DNA of 7,287 bases from Gemmatimonadota bacterium (GTDB lineage Bacteria; Gemmatimonadota; Gemmatimonadetes; Gemmatimonadales; Gemmatimonadaceae): positions 1-7,287 of the forward strand of contig QHUV01000363.1 in the NCBI GenBank assembly GCA_003222065.1, in the 5' to 3' direction. The notes below the pieces were generated by a model. That model ran no database searches. It saw nothing but the letters and a program-made list of their open reading frames with translations, and was not told the origin of the DNA. Position 1 is the stretch's first letter. The number at the start of each line of letters is the position of its first letter. The position numbers and the translations under genes are program-made. Below, piece after piece: positions 1-5,470 of this stretch.

Positions 1-13
1 AGTCTGCCCATCG

Positions 14-29
14 TGAATCATACGATTCA
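14..29. promoter_or_regulatory. Short dyad upstream of the cytochrome gene, possible operator
   Basis: Perfect 6-bp inverted repeat, TGAATC then a 4-base spacer (ATAC) then GATTCA, lying about 100 bases before the cytochrome start. It is AT-richer than its surroundings and is followed by the AT-rich run AGTAGTAAAC (29-38), where a -10 element could sit. No matching -35 box is convincing. A dyad this short could be chance. The rest of 1-125 shows no gene. Confidence 0.22.
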
Positions 30-113
30 GTAGTAAACGCTAGCCATGGTTGCGGCATCTCACTGTGGCCGGCCGGTCCAAGACAGGGTGGCACCCTACG
101 AGTGGCGGTACAC

Positions 114-120
114 AAGGAGG
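114..120 (+). promoter_or_regulatory. Shine-Dalgarno site fixing the cytochrome start
   Basis: AAGGAGG, an almost perfect anti-16S match, ends 5 bases before the ATG at 126. It lies inside the reading frame that would begin at the earlier ATG at 102, so it supports 126 as the true start. The protein from 126 begins with a textbook signal peptide. Confidence 0.85.
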
Positions 121-125
121 AAACG

Positions 126-812
126 ATGAAGAAGATCATGCTGCTTCTCCTGGTTCCCGCGATAGCGCCTGTCTCGGCGGCGAGTCGCTACTTGGGCGGC
201 TGGGCCGTTGTGACGGTCGACGAGCTGCCAGACTACGCGACGGTGCGCCAGCCCCTCAAGCTCTCCTTCATTGTACGGCAGCACGGGATGCGACCACTCG
301 ACGGGCTCCGGCCTCGCGTCGAAGCACGGTCCGGAAAGGTCGACATGTCAGTCGACGCCCTGCCGGTGCTCGGCGCAGGAAGTGGCCGATACGTCGCGAC
401 GCTGAGTCTACCGCAGCCAGGCGATTGGACCGTGACGATTCATAGCGGCTTCGGTGCGCAGAGTGAGCCGACGTTGCTGCCCCTGCCCGTCGTCGACTCA
501 CGAACCGCACCGCCTCGCGCGTTCTCAGATGCAGATCGCGGACGCCGGCTATTCATCGCGAAGGGATGCTTCACCTGCCACGTGAACACCGAGGTAACGA
601 ATGCACAGAGCCTGAGCATCGGCCCGGACCTCACGGGCCGACGCTATCCGGCCGAGCCTCTGGCCAAGTTCCTCGCCCATCCCGATAGCATCCAGTTGAC
701 GCGAGTAACGCGCCCCAATTCGTTCAAGATGCCGAACCTGGGACTCACGGAGCGGGAGATCGCGTCTTTGGTGGCGATGATCAATACCGGGCGGCAGGTT
801 TCCGTGCGCTGA
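126..812 (+). CDS. Exported Ig-like (YtkA/FixH-type) plus cytochrome c fusion protein
   Basis: A 228-residue exported electron-transfer protein. Residues 1-18 form a Sec signal peptide (two lysines, then a leucine-rich core, cleavage near PVSA/A). Residues about 25-115 resemble a small beta-sandwich of the YtkA/FixH/CopC type: a hydrophobic strand followed by RQHGMRPLDGL and, later, GSGRYVATLSLPQPGDWTV. Residues about 135-225 are a class I mono-haem cytochrome c domain: CFTCH at 148-152 binds haem covalently, GPDLTGR follows, and M202 in FKMPNL is the likely distal ligand, 54 residues after the first cysteine. It should act outside the cytoplasmic membrane. The partner oxidase or reductase is not in the window, and the 5' neighbour is unseen. 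The start at 126 is set by the strong Shine-Dalgarno; a start at 102 would add eight residues in front of the signal. The cytochrome assignment is firm, while the N-terminal domain family is a resemblance only. CopC-like copper binding is not shown, since no Met/His cluster is visible. Confidence 0.9.
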   Translation: MKKIMLLLLVPAIAPVSAASRYLGGWAVVTVDELPDYATVRQPLKLSFIVRQHGMRPLDGLRPRVEARSGKVDMSVDALPVLGAGSGRYVATLSLPQPGDWTVTIHSGFGAQSEPTLLPLPVVDSRTAPPRAFSDADRGRRLFIAKGCFTCHVNTEVTNAQSLSIGPDLTGRRYPAEPLAKFLAHPDSIQLTRVTRPNSFKMPNLGLTEREIASLVAMINTGRQVSVR

Positions 813-823
813 TACCTTCCGTT

Positions 824-868
824 GACGCTCAGTCCGTCCGCATTGTCTTCGCTGGATCAATGAGCGTC
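824..868. terminator. Inverted repeat at a convergent gene junction, possible weak terminator
   Basis: GACGCTCA (824-831) and TGAGCGTC (861-868) are perfect 8-base complements separated by 29 bases. The left arm includes the permease stop codon, and the right arm lies in its last codons. The cytochrome and permease genes converge here with only 16 bases between stops, so some transcription end is expected. The loop is long and there is no T-run on either side, so this is a weak candidate and may be chance. Confidence 0.2.
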
Positions 869-3474
869 GCGCGTCGCGCCGGTACGAGCGACGCCGCGAG
901 CACGACGAGAAACAACCCGCTGAGTACGGCGCCGACCGTCAACGGATCGAACGGCGTCACCGCGTAAAGCTGATCACGCATCCGCGACGCGAGCAGCCAG
1001 GCGAGTGGTACGCCCGCCAACGCGCCGAGGGCCGCGATGTGCGCACCGTCCCGCAGCGCGAGCCACAACACGCTGCCGGAAGACGCGCCCAGCGCGAGCC
1101 GAATACCGAACTCGCGAGACCGCGCTTCTGTCGCGTATGCACCGACGCCATACACGCCGACCGCCGACACGACGAGCGCCACGAGCGCGAACGCGAGCAT
1201 GAGCTGCAACTGCAACCGACGCTCCGCGATCGCCGGCGTGTTCCGCCGAAACTCTTCGAGAGTTCTCATGCCGATCACGGGTAACGTAGGGTCGACTCCT
1301 TTGATCACCTGACGAACGGTCGCGCCGAGCGTGGGTGGATCTTCAACTGCGCGGACGACGACCGTGCCGCCTCCACGCCAGTGATCCTGCCGTTGCGAGG
1401 TGTAGATCGACGGCAACGGAGCCTCGGTCGACCCCGACCCCATGCGAACGTTACCGACAACGCCAACGATCGTGACCCACGGCTGCGTCGGCCCCATCCT
1501 GACACGCGCGCCGATGACGCCGCTGTTCGGCCACAATTGTTTCGCGAGGTCGGTGCTGACGATGGCGACTGGCGGTGCGCCGACACGATCGGTCTCCGCG
1601 AATGCGCGGCCTCGCAGCACTGGGATGCCGAGCGCGGCGAAATAGTCGTCCGACGCCGTCGAGTACCGTACGTCGGGAAGTCGTCCGCTCGCGACAGGAC
1701 GGCCTTCTATCTCGAGCCCGGCACTGGTGGCCTGTCCGCTCAGTGGCACGCTCCCGCCGCCGACAGACACCACACCAGGTAGGGCGCGCAGTTGCTCGTA
1801 AAGCGAGGCCCAAAATACATCCTGTTCGGCGTCGGTCCGCGGCCGCGTGTATTGAATCCGGAAGGTGAGCGCGTGTTCGGTGTCGTACCCGAGGTTGATC
1901 ACGGACAACCGCTGCAGCGTTCGCAGGAATAGACCGGCCCCGACGAGGAGCACGACCGATACAGCGACCTGACCGGCGACGAGGCCGAGGCGCAAGCGAC
2001 GGTTCGCGCGCGATAGCGACGCGCGGCCGGAGTCGCGGCGCAAATCGCTGCCCAACGTGCGCGTCGCGCCCAGGGCGGGGACGAGCGATGCGACGAACCC
2101 CGTTGTGATGGCAGCGGCAATCGCGAACATCAGCACGCGCGGCTCGAGGGCGAACGTGGTTCCGACGGGAAGCGCGGTCATCGCGATGCGGCGAAGTGCA
2201 CCGATGCCAAGCTGCGCGAAAACGAGACCGAGCGCGGTACCGAGCGCCGCGAGAACGCTCCCCTCGGCGAGAAATTGCCTGACGAGTCGATATCGTCCGG
2301 CGCCGAGCGCGACACGCACCGAGAGTTCGTGGCGGCGGGCAATGGCGCGCGATAGGAGAATGCCGGCGACGTTCGCGCAGGCGATGAGCAGCACGAACGC
2401 GGCGGCGCCCATGAGGACGAGCAGGCGAGGCCGCGCCTCGCCCGAGAGAGCGGCGCGTATCGGCACGACGCGCGTGTCGATCCCGCTGAACGAGCGCGGA
2501 AGCTCGGATTGCAGCGCGCGCATCACGCGTTCGACGTCCGCTTGCGCGGTCTGCATCGAAACACCGGGCCTCAGCCGCGCGAAGAGCCGGAGGAAGCGGA
2601 CCTGCGCGTTGTTCGGATTGGCGAGAATGCCGGACAGGTCGCGTGGAGCGAGAAACTCCGCCTGCTCATAGGTCGGCACGCGAAACCCCGGCGGCATGAC
2701 GCCGATCACCTCGTGGCGACGGCCATCGAGCTCGATGGTGCGCCCAACGACGGAGGAGTCGGCATGGAAACGACGTCGCCAAAGGTCATCGAGCAGGACT
2801 ACGACTTCACTGCCGGCACCTGACTCGTCTTTCATCCCGAACGGTCGGCCGATCGTGACTCGCGACCGCAGTACGTCAAAGCCATTTGCAGTGATACTGG
2901 CGCCGGCGACCTGCTCGGGATCGCCCTCGGTGATGATGTAGTTGCCGTTTTCGACGGCGACGATTCCCGAGAAGGAGGCCGTGCGTTCGCGAAGGGCGAC
3001 GAGCGCCAGCGCGCTGTGTCGGGCATACGGTCGGACGCCTCCACCCTCCACGGGCTGCAATTGCACGAGCGTTTCCTCGTTGCCGTACGGCAGGCGACGC
3101 AGCAGCATGGCGTGCACGACGCTGAACACCGCGGTCGTCGCGCCTAACCCCAGTGCGAATGTCAGCAAGACGACCGCCGTCACGCTGGGCGTTCGGGCCA
3201 ACGTCCGCGCAGCGATGCGGAGGTCCGACGCAAGTTCCTCGACCCAGATGAGGACACGGACGCGTCGATTCGCGGCGGCGTCCTGAGAATTCGCGTACCG
3301 CTCCGCGCGGCTCACGTCGCCGAACTCGTCGAGGGCCCGGCTGCGGGCGTCGTCGGGGTGCACACCCTGCGCGATGAGGTTCGCCGTGCACTCGTCGATC
3401 CATGCGTCGAGCTCCGCGCGGTTGTCGGTCGCGATGCGCTGCCGGCTTCTCGAACCCATAATGGGATCATGCAT
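829..3474 (-). CDS. ADOP-type (MacB/FtsX-like) permease, PadR-linked
   Basis: An 881-residue inner-membrane protein of the acidobacterial duplicated orphan permease family: two MacB/FtsX-like halves in one chain with no ATPase domain. Residues 15-65 form the cytoplasmic prefix domain (ELDAWIDECTANLIAQG..., DDARSRALDEFGD). Membrane segments are near 97-121, 350-374, 402-424, 446-469, 496-518, 754-777, 808-830 and 846-866, a 4+4 pattern. Large extracytoplasmic MacB_PCD-like domains fill about 125-345 and 520-750. Each FtsX domain carries the family motif: RRHELSVRVALGAG (380-393) and SREFGIRLALGAS (785-797). The C-terminus VPARRATLIDPAKTMR is typical. Length is normal. Start: ATG at 3474 with AGGGAGG 8 bases upstream; the next ATG, at codon 6, is worse placed. 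It overlaps the PadR remnant's stop by 8 bases, as in usual padR-ADOP operons. No ABC ATPase is nearby, so an unlinked ATPase or a non-transport role is possible; the substrate is unknown. L110 uses a rare TTA codon inside a GTTAGGC motif. Confidence 0.93.
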   Translation of the reverse strand: MHDPIMGSRSRQRIATDNRAELDAWIDECTANLIAQGVHPDDARSRALDEFGDVSRAERYANSQDAAANRRVRVLIWVEELASDLRIAARTLARTPSVTAVVLLTFALGLGATTAVFSVVHAMLLRRLPYGNEETLVQLQPVEGGGVRPYARHSALALVALRERTASFSGIVAVENGNYIITEGDPEQVAGASITANGFDVLRSRVTIGRPFGMKDESGAGSEVVVLLDDLWRRRFHADSSVVGRTIELDGRRHEVIGVMPPGFRVPTYEQAEFLAPRDLSGILANPNNAQVRFLRLFARLRPGVSMQTAQADVERVMRALQSELPRSFSGIDTRVVPIRAALSGEARPRLLVLMGAAAFVLLIACANVAGILLSRAIARRHELSVRVALGAGRYRLVRQFLAEGSVLAALGTALGLVFAQLGIGALRRIAMTALPVGTTFALEPRVLMFAIAAAITTGFVASLVPALGATRTLGSDLRRDSGRASLSRANRRLRLGLVAGQVAVSVVLLVGAGLFLRTLQRLSVINLGYDTEHALTFRIQYTRPRTDAEQDVFWASLYEQLRALPGVVSVGGGSVPLSGQATSAGLEIEGRPVASGRLPDVRYSTASDDYFAALGIPVLRGRAFAETDRVGAPPVAIVSTDLAKQLWPNSGVIGARVRMGPTQPWVTIVGVVGNVRMGSGSTEAPLPSIYTSQRQDHWRGGGTVVVRAVEDPPTLGATVRQVIKGVDPTLPVIGMRTLEEFRRNTPAIAERRLQLQLMLAFALVALVVSAVGVYGVGAYATEARSREFGIRLALGASSGSVLWLALRDGAHIAALGALAGVPLAWLLASRMRDQLYAVTPFDPLTVGAVLSGLFLVVLAASLVPARRATLIDPAKTMRTD

Positions 3475-3679
3475 CGACCCGTCCTCCCTTCAACGCGAGC
3501 ACGCGCGCGACGGCAGCCGCATAACGCTTCCACCCGTCGGTTTCCGCGGCAAGCCGGGCGCGTCCGTCCGGCGTGAGACTGTAGATACGCACACGCCGCT
3601 TCGTCTCGGACGTACTCCACTTCGATCGAATGAGCCGTTTTCGCTCGAGGCGATGCAGACCCTGGTACAACGCGGAAAT
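3467..3679 (-). pseudogene. N-terminally truncated PadR-family regulator
   Basis: About 70 residues matching the C-terminal part of PadR-type winged-helix repressors: ISALYQGLHRLERKRL (recognition helix region), then a wing SKWSTSETKRRVRIYSLT, then PDGRARLAAE and a WKRYAAAVARVLAL helix. Family members are usually about 100-115 residues and begin with a segment like LQGTLDLLIL...GPxHGY. That first 40-45 residues, containing helices needed for a complete DNA-binding fold, is missing. Homology stops near 3679. The frame stays open further left of the gene but encodes unrelated sequence running into the propeller gene's terminator, and it offers no ATG or GTG. The only usable start is a TTG at 3670 with no visible Shine-Dalgarno. 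Its TGA overlaps the permease ATG region by 8 bases, so the operon geometry is preserved. Most likely a decayed regulator. A functional mini-protein is the less likely alternative. The missing end was searched for in the other minus-strand frame that is open here (3490-3828) and not found. Confidence 0.78.
3483..3489 (-). promoter_or_regulatory. Shine-Dalgarno of the permease gene
   Basis: AGGGAGG on the minus strand ends 8 bases before the ATG at 3474. It lies within the last codons of the PadR remnant and shows that the permease can be initiated independently even if the PadR fragment is not translated. Confidence 0.75.
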
Positions 3680-3716
3680 GCGTTGAGCCTGCCGGATCCG
3701 CGGCTGAGATGAGTAT

Positions 3717-3750
3717 TTACAAAATGGCCTGCCGCTCCCGGCAGGCCATT
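3717..3750 (-). terminator. Intrinsic terminator of the propeller lipoprotein gene
   Basis: A perfect 12-bp stem (3723-3734 with 3739-3750) closes a 4-base loop. On the minus strand it is followed at once by a T-rich tract, so the transcript ends in ...CCATTTTGTAAAT. The stem begins 23 bases after the TAG stop of the propeller gene (3774-3776). This is a textbook rho-independent terminator. It should isolate the PadR remnant and permease from the propeller gene's promoter. The plus strand lacks an equivalent T-run after the stem, so it is directional. Confidence 0.9.
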
Positions 3751-3773
3751 GTCCTCTCGGTGCGGCAGCGCGG

Positions 3774-4805
3774 CTACGGCGCCACTGTGAACCGTCCGAT
3801 GCGGTTCCCGTCCGTTTGCGTCAGCCAAATGGCACCGTCGGACGCCCGGCCAATTCCCCAGGGTCCCCCTTTCACGCTCTGCACCTCGGTGATCAGGCCG
3901 GCGGGCGTGATCTGGGCGAGCTGGCCGGCGCCGTACTCGGTGAACCAGAGATTGCCATCAGGTCCGGCTACGATATCCCGCGGTTGGGCGCCGCTCGCGA
4001 GTGAAAACTCCGTCACGGCTCCAGACGGAGTGATGCGGCCAATGCGACTGTCGAATGGGAAAGGCTCCTTGAACCACAGATTCCCGTCTGGACCCGCCGT
4101 GATGCGATCCGGACTACCCGTCACACCCGCAAACTCTCTAATGCTGCCTGACGACACCTCGATGCGGCCGATCTTGTTGGCATTGAACTCCGTGAACCAG
4201 AGCGCACCGTCCGGCCCTGTCGTGATGCCATGCGGGTTGGCGCCAGCCGTCGGAACGGTGAAGAAGGTGAACACGCCCGACGGTGTCAACCTAACGACGG
4301 CGTTCCGCGTATTCTCCGTGAACCAGAGATTCCCGTCAGGCCCGCTCGTAATACCCTGCGGAACAATGCTACAACCGCCGCCAGGGGCGCAGCCGGCACC
4401 GAACGTTTCGAATTGGCCGTCGGTGCTCACCCGGCCGATCGCGTCGGGGAAGCCGTTAGGCATGGTGAACCAGAGTGCCCCGTCTGACCCCGCAACGATG
4501 TCGTCCGGAGAGCCGGCTGTGGGGTCCGGAAGCGGAAATTCCGTGATCTTTCCCTTGGCATCGACGCGGCCAATCTTGCCATTGTCGAACTGTGATTCGG
4601 TGAACCACATTTTGGCGTCGGAGCCCAAGGCTATGTGCAGCGGTTGACTGTTCTTGGTCGGAACCGTGAACGATCTGAACTGCCCTGACGCGATCGCGAA
4701 TGAGGGCTCTGGAGGCTCTCGTGTCGCTGTCGGAGATGAGACGCGCTCGCATGCCGACGCTGCTAGTGCGACGCAAAAGGCGACGAGTGCCAATCTCGTA
4801 TTCAT
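3774..4805 (-). CDS. Vgb/SMP-30-like seven-bladed beta-propeller lipoprotein
   Basis: A 343-residue exported lipoprotein. The signal peptide ends in a lipobox-like AASAC, giving Cys19 as the lipidated residue, and a Ser/Thr/Pro-rich linker follows. From residue 42 the chain is built from seven repeats of about 40-49 residues, each with a [GP]DGxLWFTE-type core (aromatic tryptophans at 67, 112, 161, 203, 244, 287, 327) followed by IGRI/xITPSGxxTEF strands. The first strand FRSFTVPT and the last GRFTVAP resemble each other and probably close the ring. This is the pattern of virginiamycin B lyase (Vgb) and related NHL/SMP-30 proteins. Histidines at the blade-loop position occur only at H57 and H192; a pair one blade apart, as I recall for the Vgb active site, is not seen, so streptogramin lyase activity should not be assumed. 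Role unknown: sugar-lactone hydrolysis, binding or scaffolding are all possible. Start: ATG with GGAGG 6 bases upstream, set in a hairpin loop. Monocistronic, with its own terminator. Confidence 0.9.
   Translation of the reverse strand: MNTRLALVAFCVALAASACERVSSPTATREPPEPSFAIASGQFRSFTVPTKNSQPLHIALGSDAKMWFTESQFDNGKIGRVDAKGKITEFPLPDPTAGSPDDIVAGSDGALWFTMPNGFPDAIGRVSTDGQFETFGAGCAPGGGCSIVPQGITSGPDGNLWFTENTRNAVVRLTPSGVFTFFTVPTAGANPHGITTGPDGALWFTEFNANKIGRIEVSSGSIREFAGVTGSPDRITAGPDGNLWFKEPFPFDSRIGRITPSGAVTEFSLASGAQPRDIVAGPDGNLWFTEYGAGQLAQITPAGLITEVQSVKGGPWGIGRASDGAIWLTQTDGNRIGRFTVAP
3941..4630 (-). repeat. DNA-level repeats encoding propeller blades
   Basis: Six imperfect copies of a roughly 27-base unit, read on the plus strand as TGAACCA[GC]A... 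followed by a CCGTCxGGxCC-like stretch, begin at 3941, 4070, 4193, 4319, 4466 and 4601. Spacings are 129, 123, 126, 147 and 135 bases, all multiples of three, and each encodes the GPDGxLWFTE core of one blade. A seventh, degenerate copy lies near 3820. These are internal gene repeats, not a CRISPR or mobile element. Confidence 0.8.
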
Positions 4806-4821
4806 CAGTTGCCTCCAACTG
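4806..4821 (-). promoter_or_regulatory. Hairpin presenting the ribosome-binding site of the propeller gene
   Basis: On the minus-strand transcript CAGTTG and CAACTG form a perfect 6-bp stem around the 4-base loop GAGG. That loop is the core of the Shine-Dalgarno, and the stem ends directly before the ATG at 4805. Folding would bring the start codon close to an SD displayed in a tight loop, and could either hinder or modulate ribosome access. The structure is seen directly; any regulatory effect is inferred. Confidence 0.45.
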
Positions 4822-4999
4822 GAAAGCGGTCGACGAGGAATACCGCGGCAGTCCTAATCGTTCACGGAGCGGCTCGCTTCGCGATGCCGTGCGCGAGGAG
4901 CGATGTGGCTTCGAATGTGGCTGCGCTCTGCGTACCGATCGCGTAGCTTGGAGCAGCCCCATCCATCCACCTACCTCGCCAACCGGAGCACCAACATCC
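4822..4999. other. Divergent intergenic spacer, presumed promoter region for both flanking genes
   Basis: This spacer separates the minus-strand propeller gene from the plus-strand lipoprotein/amidase pair and should contain both promoters. I could not find a convincing sigma-70 -35/-10 pair on either strand. A GTATTC hexamer on the minus strand (around 4839-4844) is the best -10-like element for the propeller gene but lacks a good -35. A weak GGAG (4985-4988) lies 11 bases before the lipoprotein ATG at 5000. Confidence 0.4.
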
Positions 5000-5470
5000 A
5001 TGAGACGCTCGCTCGCCGTCACACTGATCGCGACCACGGCGGTACTGGCTTGCAAGACAGACCGTGCGCCTGCCACCGATACGACGGCAAGGACTGCCGC
5101 CGGCCAACCGACCGCCGCGGCCCCTGTTCACGACGCGGTGATCATCACGAGTCCCGCCAAGGGCGCGACGACCGGCACGGACGTCACCGTGACGATGCGC
5201 GCAACGGGAGTGACGATCGCCAAGGCGGACGGAGCGAAGGTCGACGGCGTTGGGCATTACCATCTCTTCCTCGACACCATTCCGACGCCTGACAACATTC
5301 CCATCCCGCCGACGTCGGCAAAGATCGTCCATATCGGCACCGGCGACTCCACGTTCACGTTCAAGGGATTGGCGCCGGGGCAGCATCGAATCATCGCGGT
5401 GATCGGCTACGGCAATCATTCGCCGATGCCGGCAGGACGTGATACCGTCACCTTCGTCGTGAAGAAGTGA
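5000..5470 (+). CDS. DUF4399-like lipoprotein
   Basis: A 156-residue exported lipoprotein. MRRSLAVTLIATTAVLAC is a lipoprotein signal with Cys18 as the acylated residue, followed by a Thr/Ala-rich linker to about residue 42. The globular part has the hallmarks of the DUF4399 family: an Ig-like first strand (VIITSPAKGATTGTDVTV), GVGHYHLFLD at 83-92, VHIGTGDSTFTFKGLAPGQHRI at 110-131, GYGNHSPM at 136-143 and a final DTVTFVV strand. The conserved histidines H86, H88, H111, H129 and H140 are notable and could form a metal or ligand site, though the function of the family is not known to me. The start at ATG 5000 is chosen because it begins the lipoprotein signal; the upstream in-frame extension to 4700 would run antisense through the propeller gene's 5' end. 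The stop overlaps the amidase start by 4 bases, so the two are co-translated and probably both act outside the cytoplasm. Confidence 0.85.
   Translation: MRRSLAVTLIATTAVLACKTDRAPATDTTARTAAGQPTAAAPVHDAVIITSPAKGATTGTDVTVTMRATGVTIAKADGAKVDGVGHYHLFLDTIPTPDNIPIPPTSAKIVHIGTGDSTFTFKGLAPGQHRIIAVIGYGNHSPMPAGRDTVTFVVKK

Noticed and set aside
102..125. Earlier ATG for the cytochrome protein
   Set aside because: The AAGGAGG Shine-Dalgarno lies inside this extension and points to the ATG at 126, where the signal peptide begins.
2057..2671. Open plus-strand frame of 204 codons inside the permease
   Set aside because: Arg/Ala/Ser-rich composition typical of high-GC antisense frames, no recognisable motif, and it is fully covered by the well-supported permease gene.
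3680..3722. Promoter for the PadR remnant and permease in the TTGTAAATA region
   Set aside because: The T-rich stretch is explained by the terminator tract, and no matching -35 and -10 pair with normal spacing is visible.
3490..3828. Possible missing N-terminus of PadR in another minus-strand frame (frameshift hypothesis)
   Set aside because: The translated sequence there shows none of the expected GTLDLLIL or GPxHGY-type segment, so a simple frameshift does not explain the truncation.
3941..4630. CRISPR-like regularly spaced repeats
   Set aside because: The copies are imperfect, spaced by multiples of three, and encode the blade motif of one protein. No cas genes or unique short spacers are present.
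3709..4647. Open plus-strand frame of 312 codons opposite the propeller gene
   Set aside because: It is the antisense shadow of the repeated blades (it keeps repeating SVNQRFPSGP-like segments at blade spacing), has no Shine-Dalgarno, and the minus-strand protein has clear family motifs, signal peptide and terminator.
4700..4999. N-terminal extension of the DUF4399-like protein by 100 residues
   Set aside because: It would run antisense through the propeller gene's start and bury the lipoprotein signal peptide that begins at 5000.
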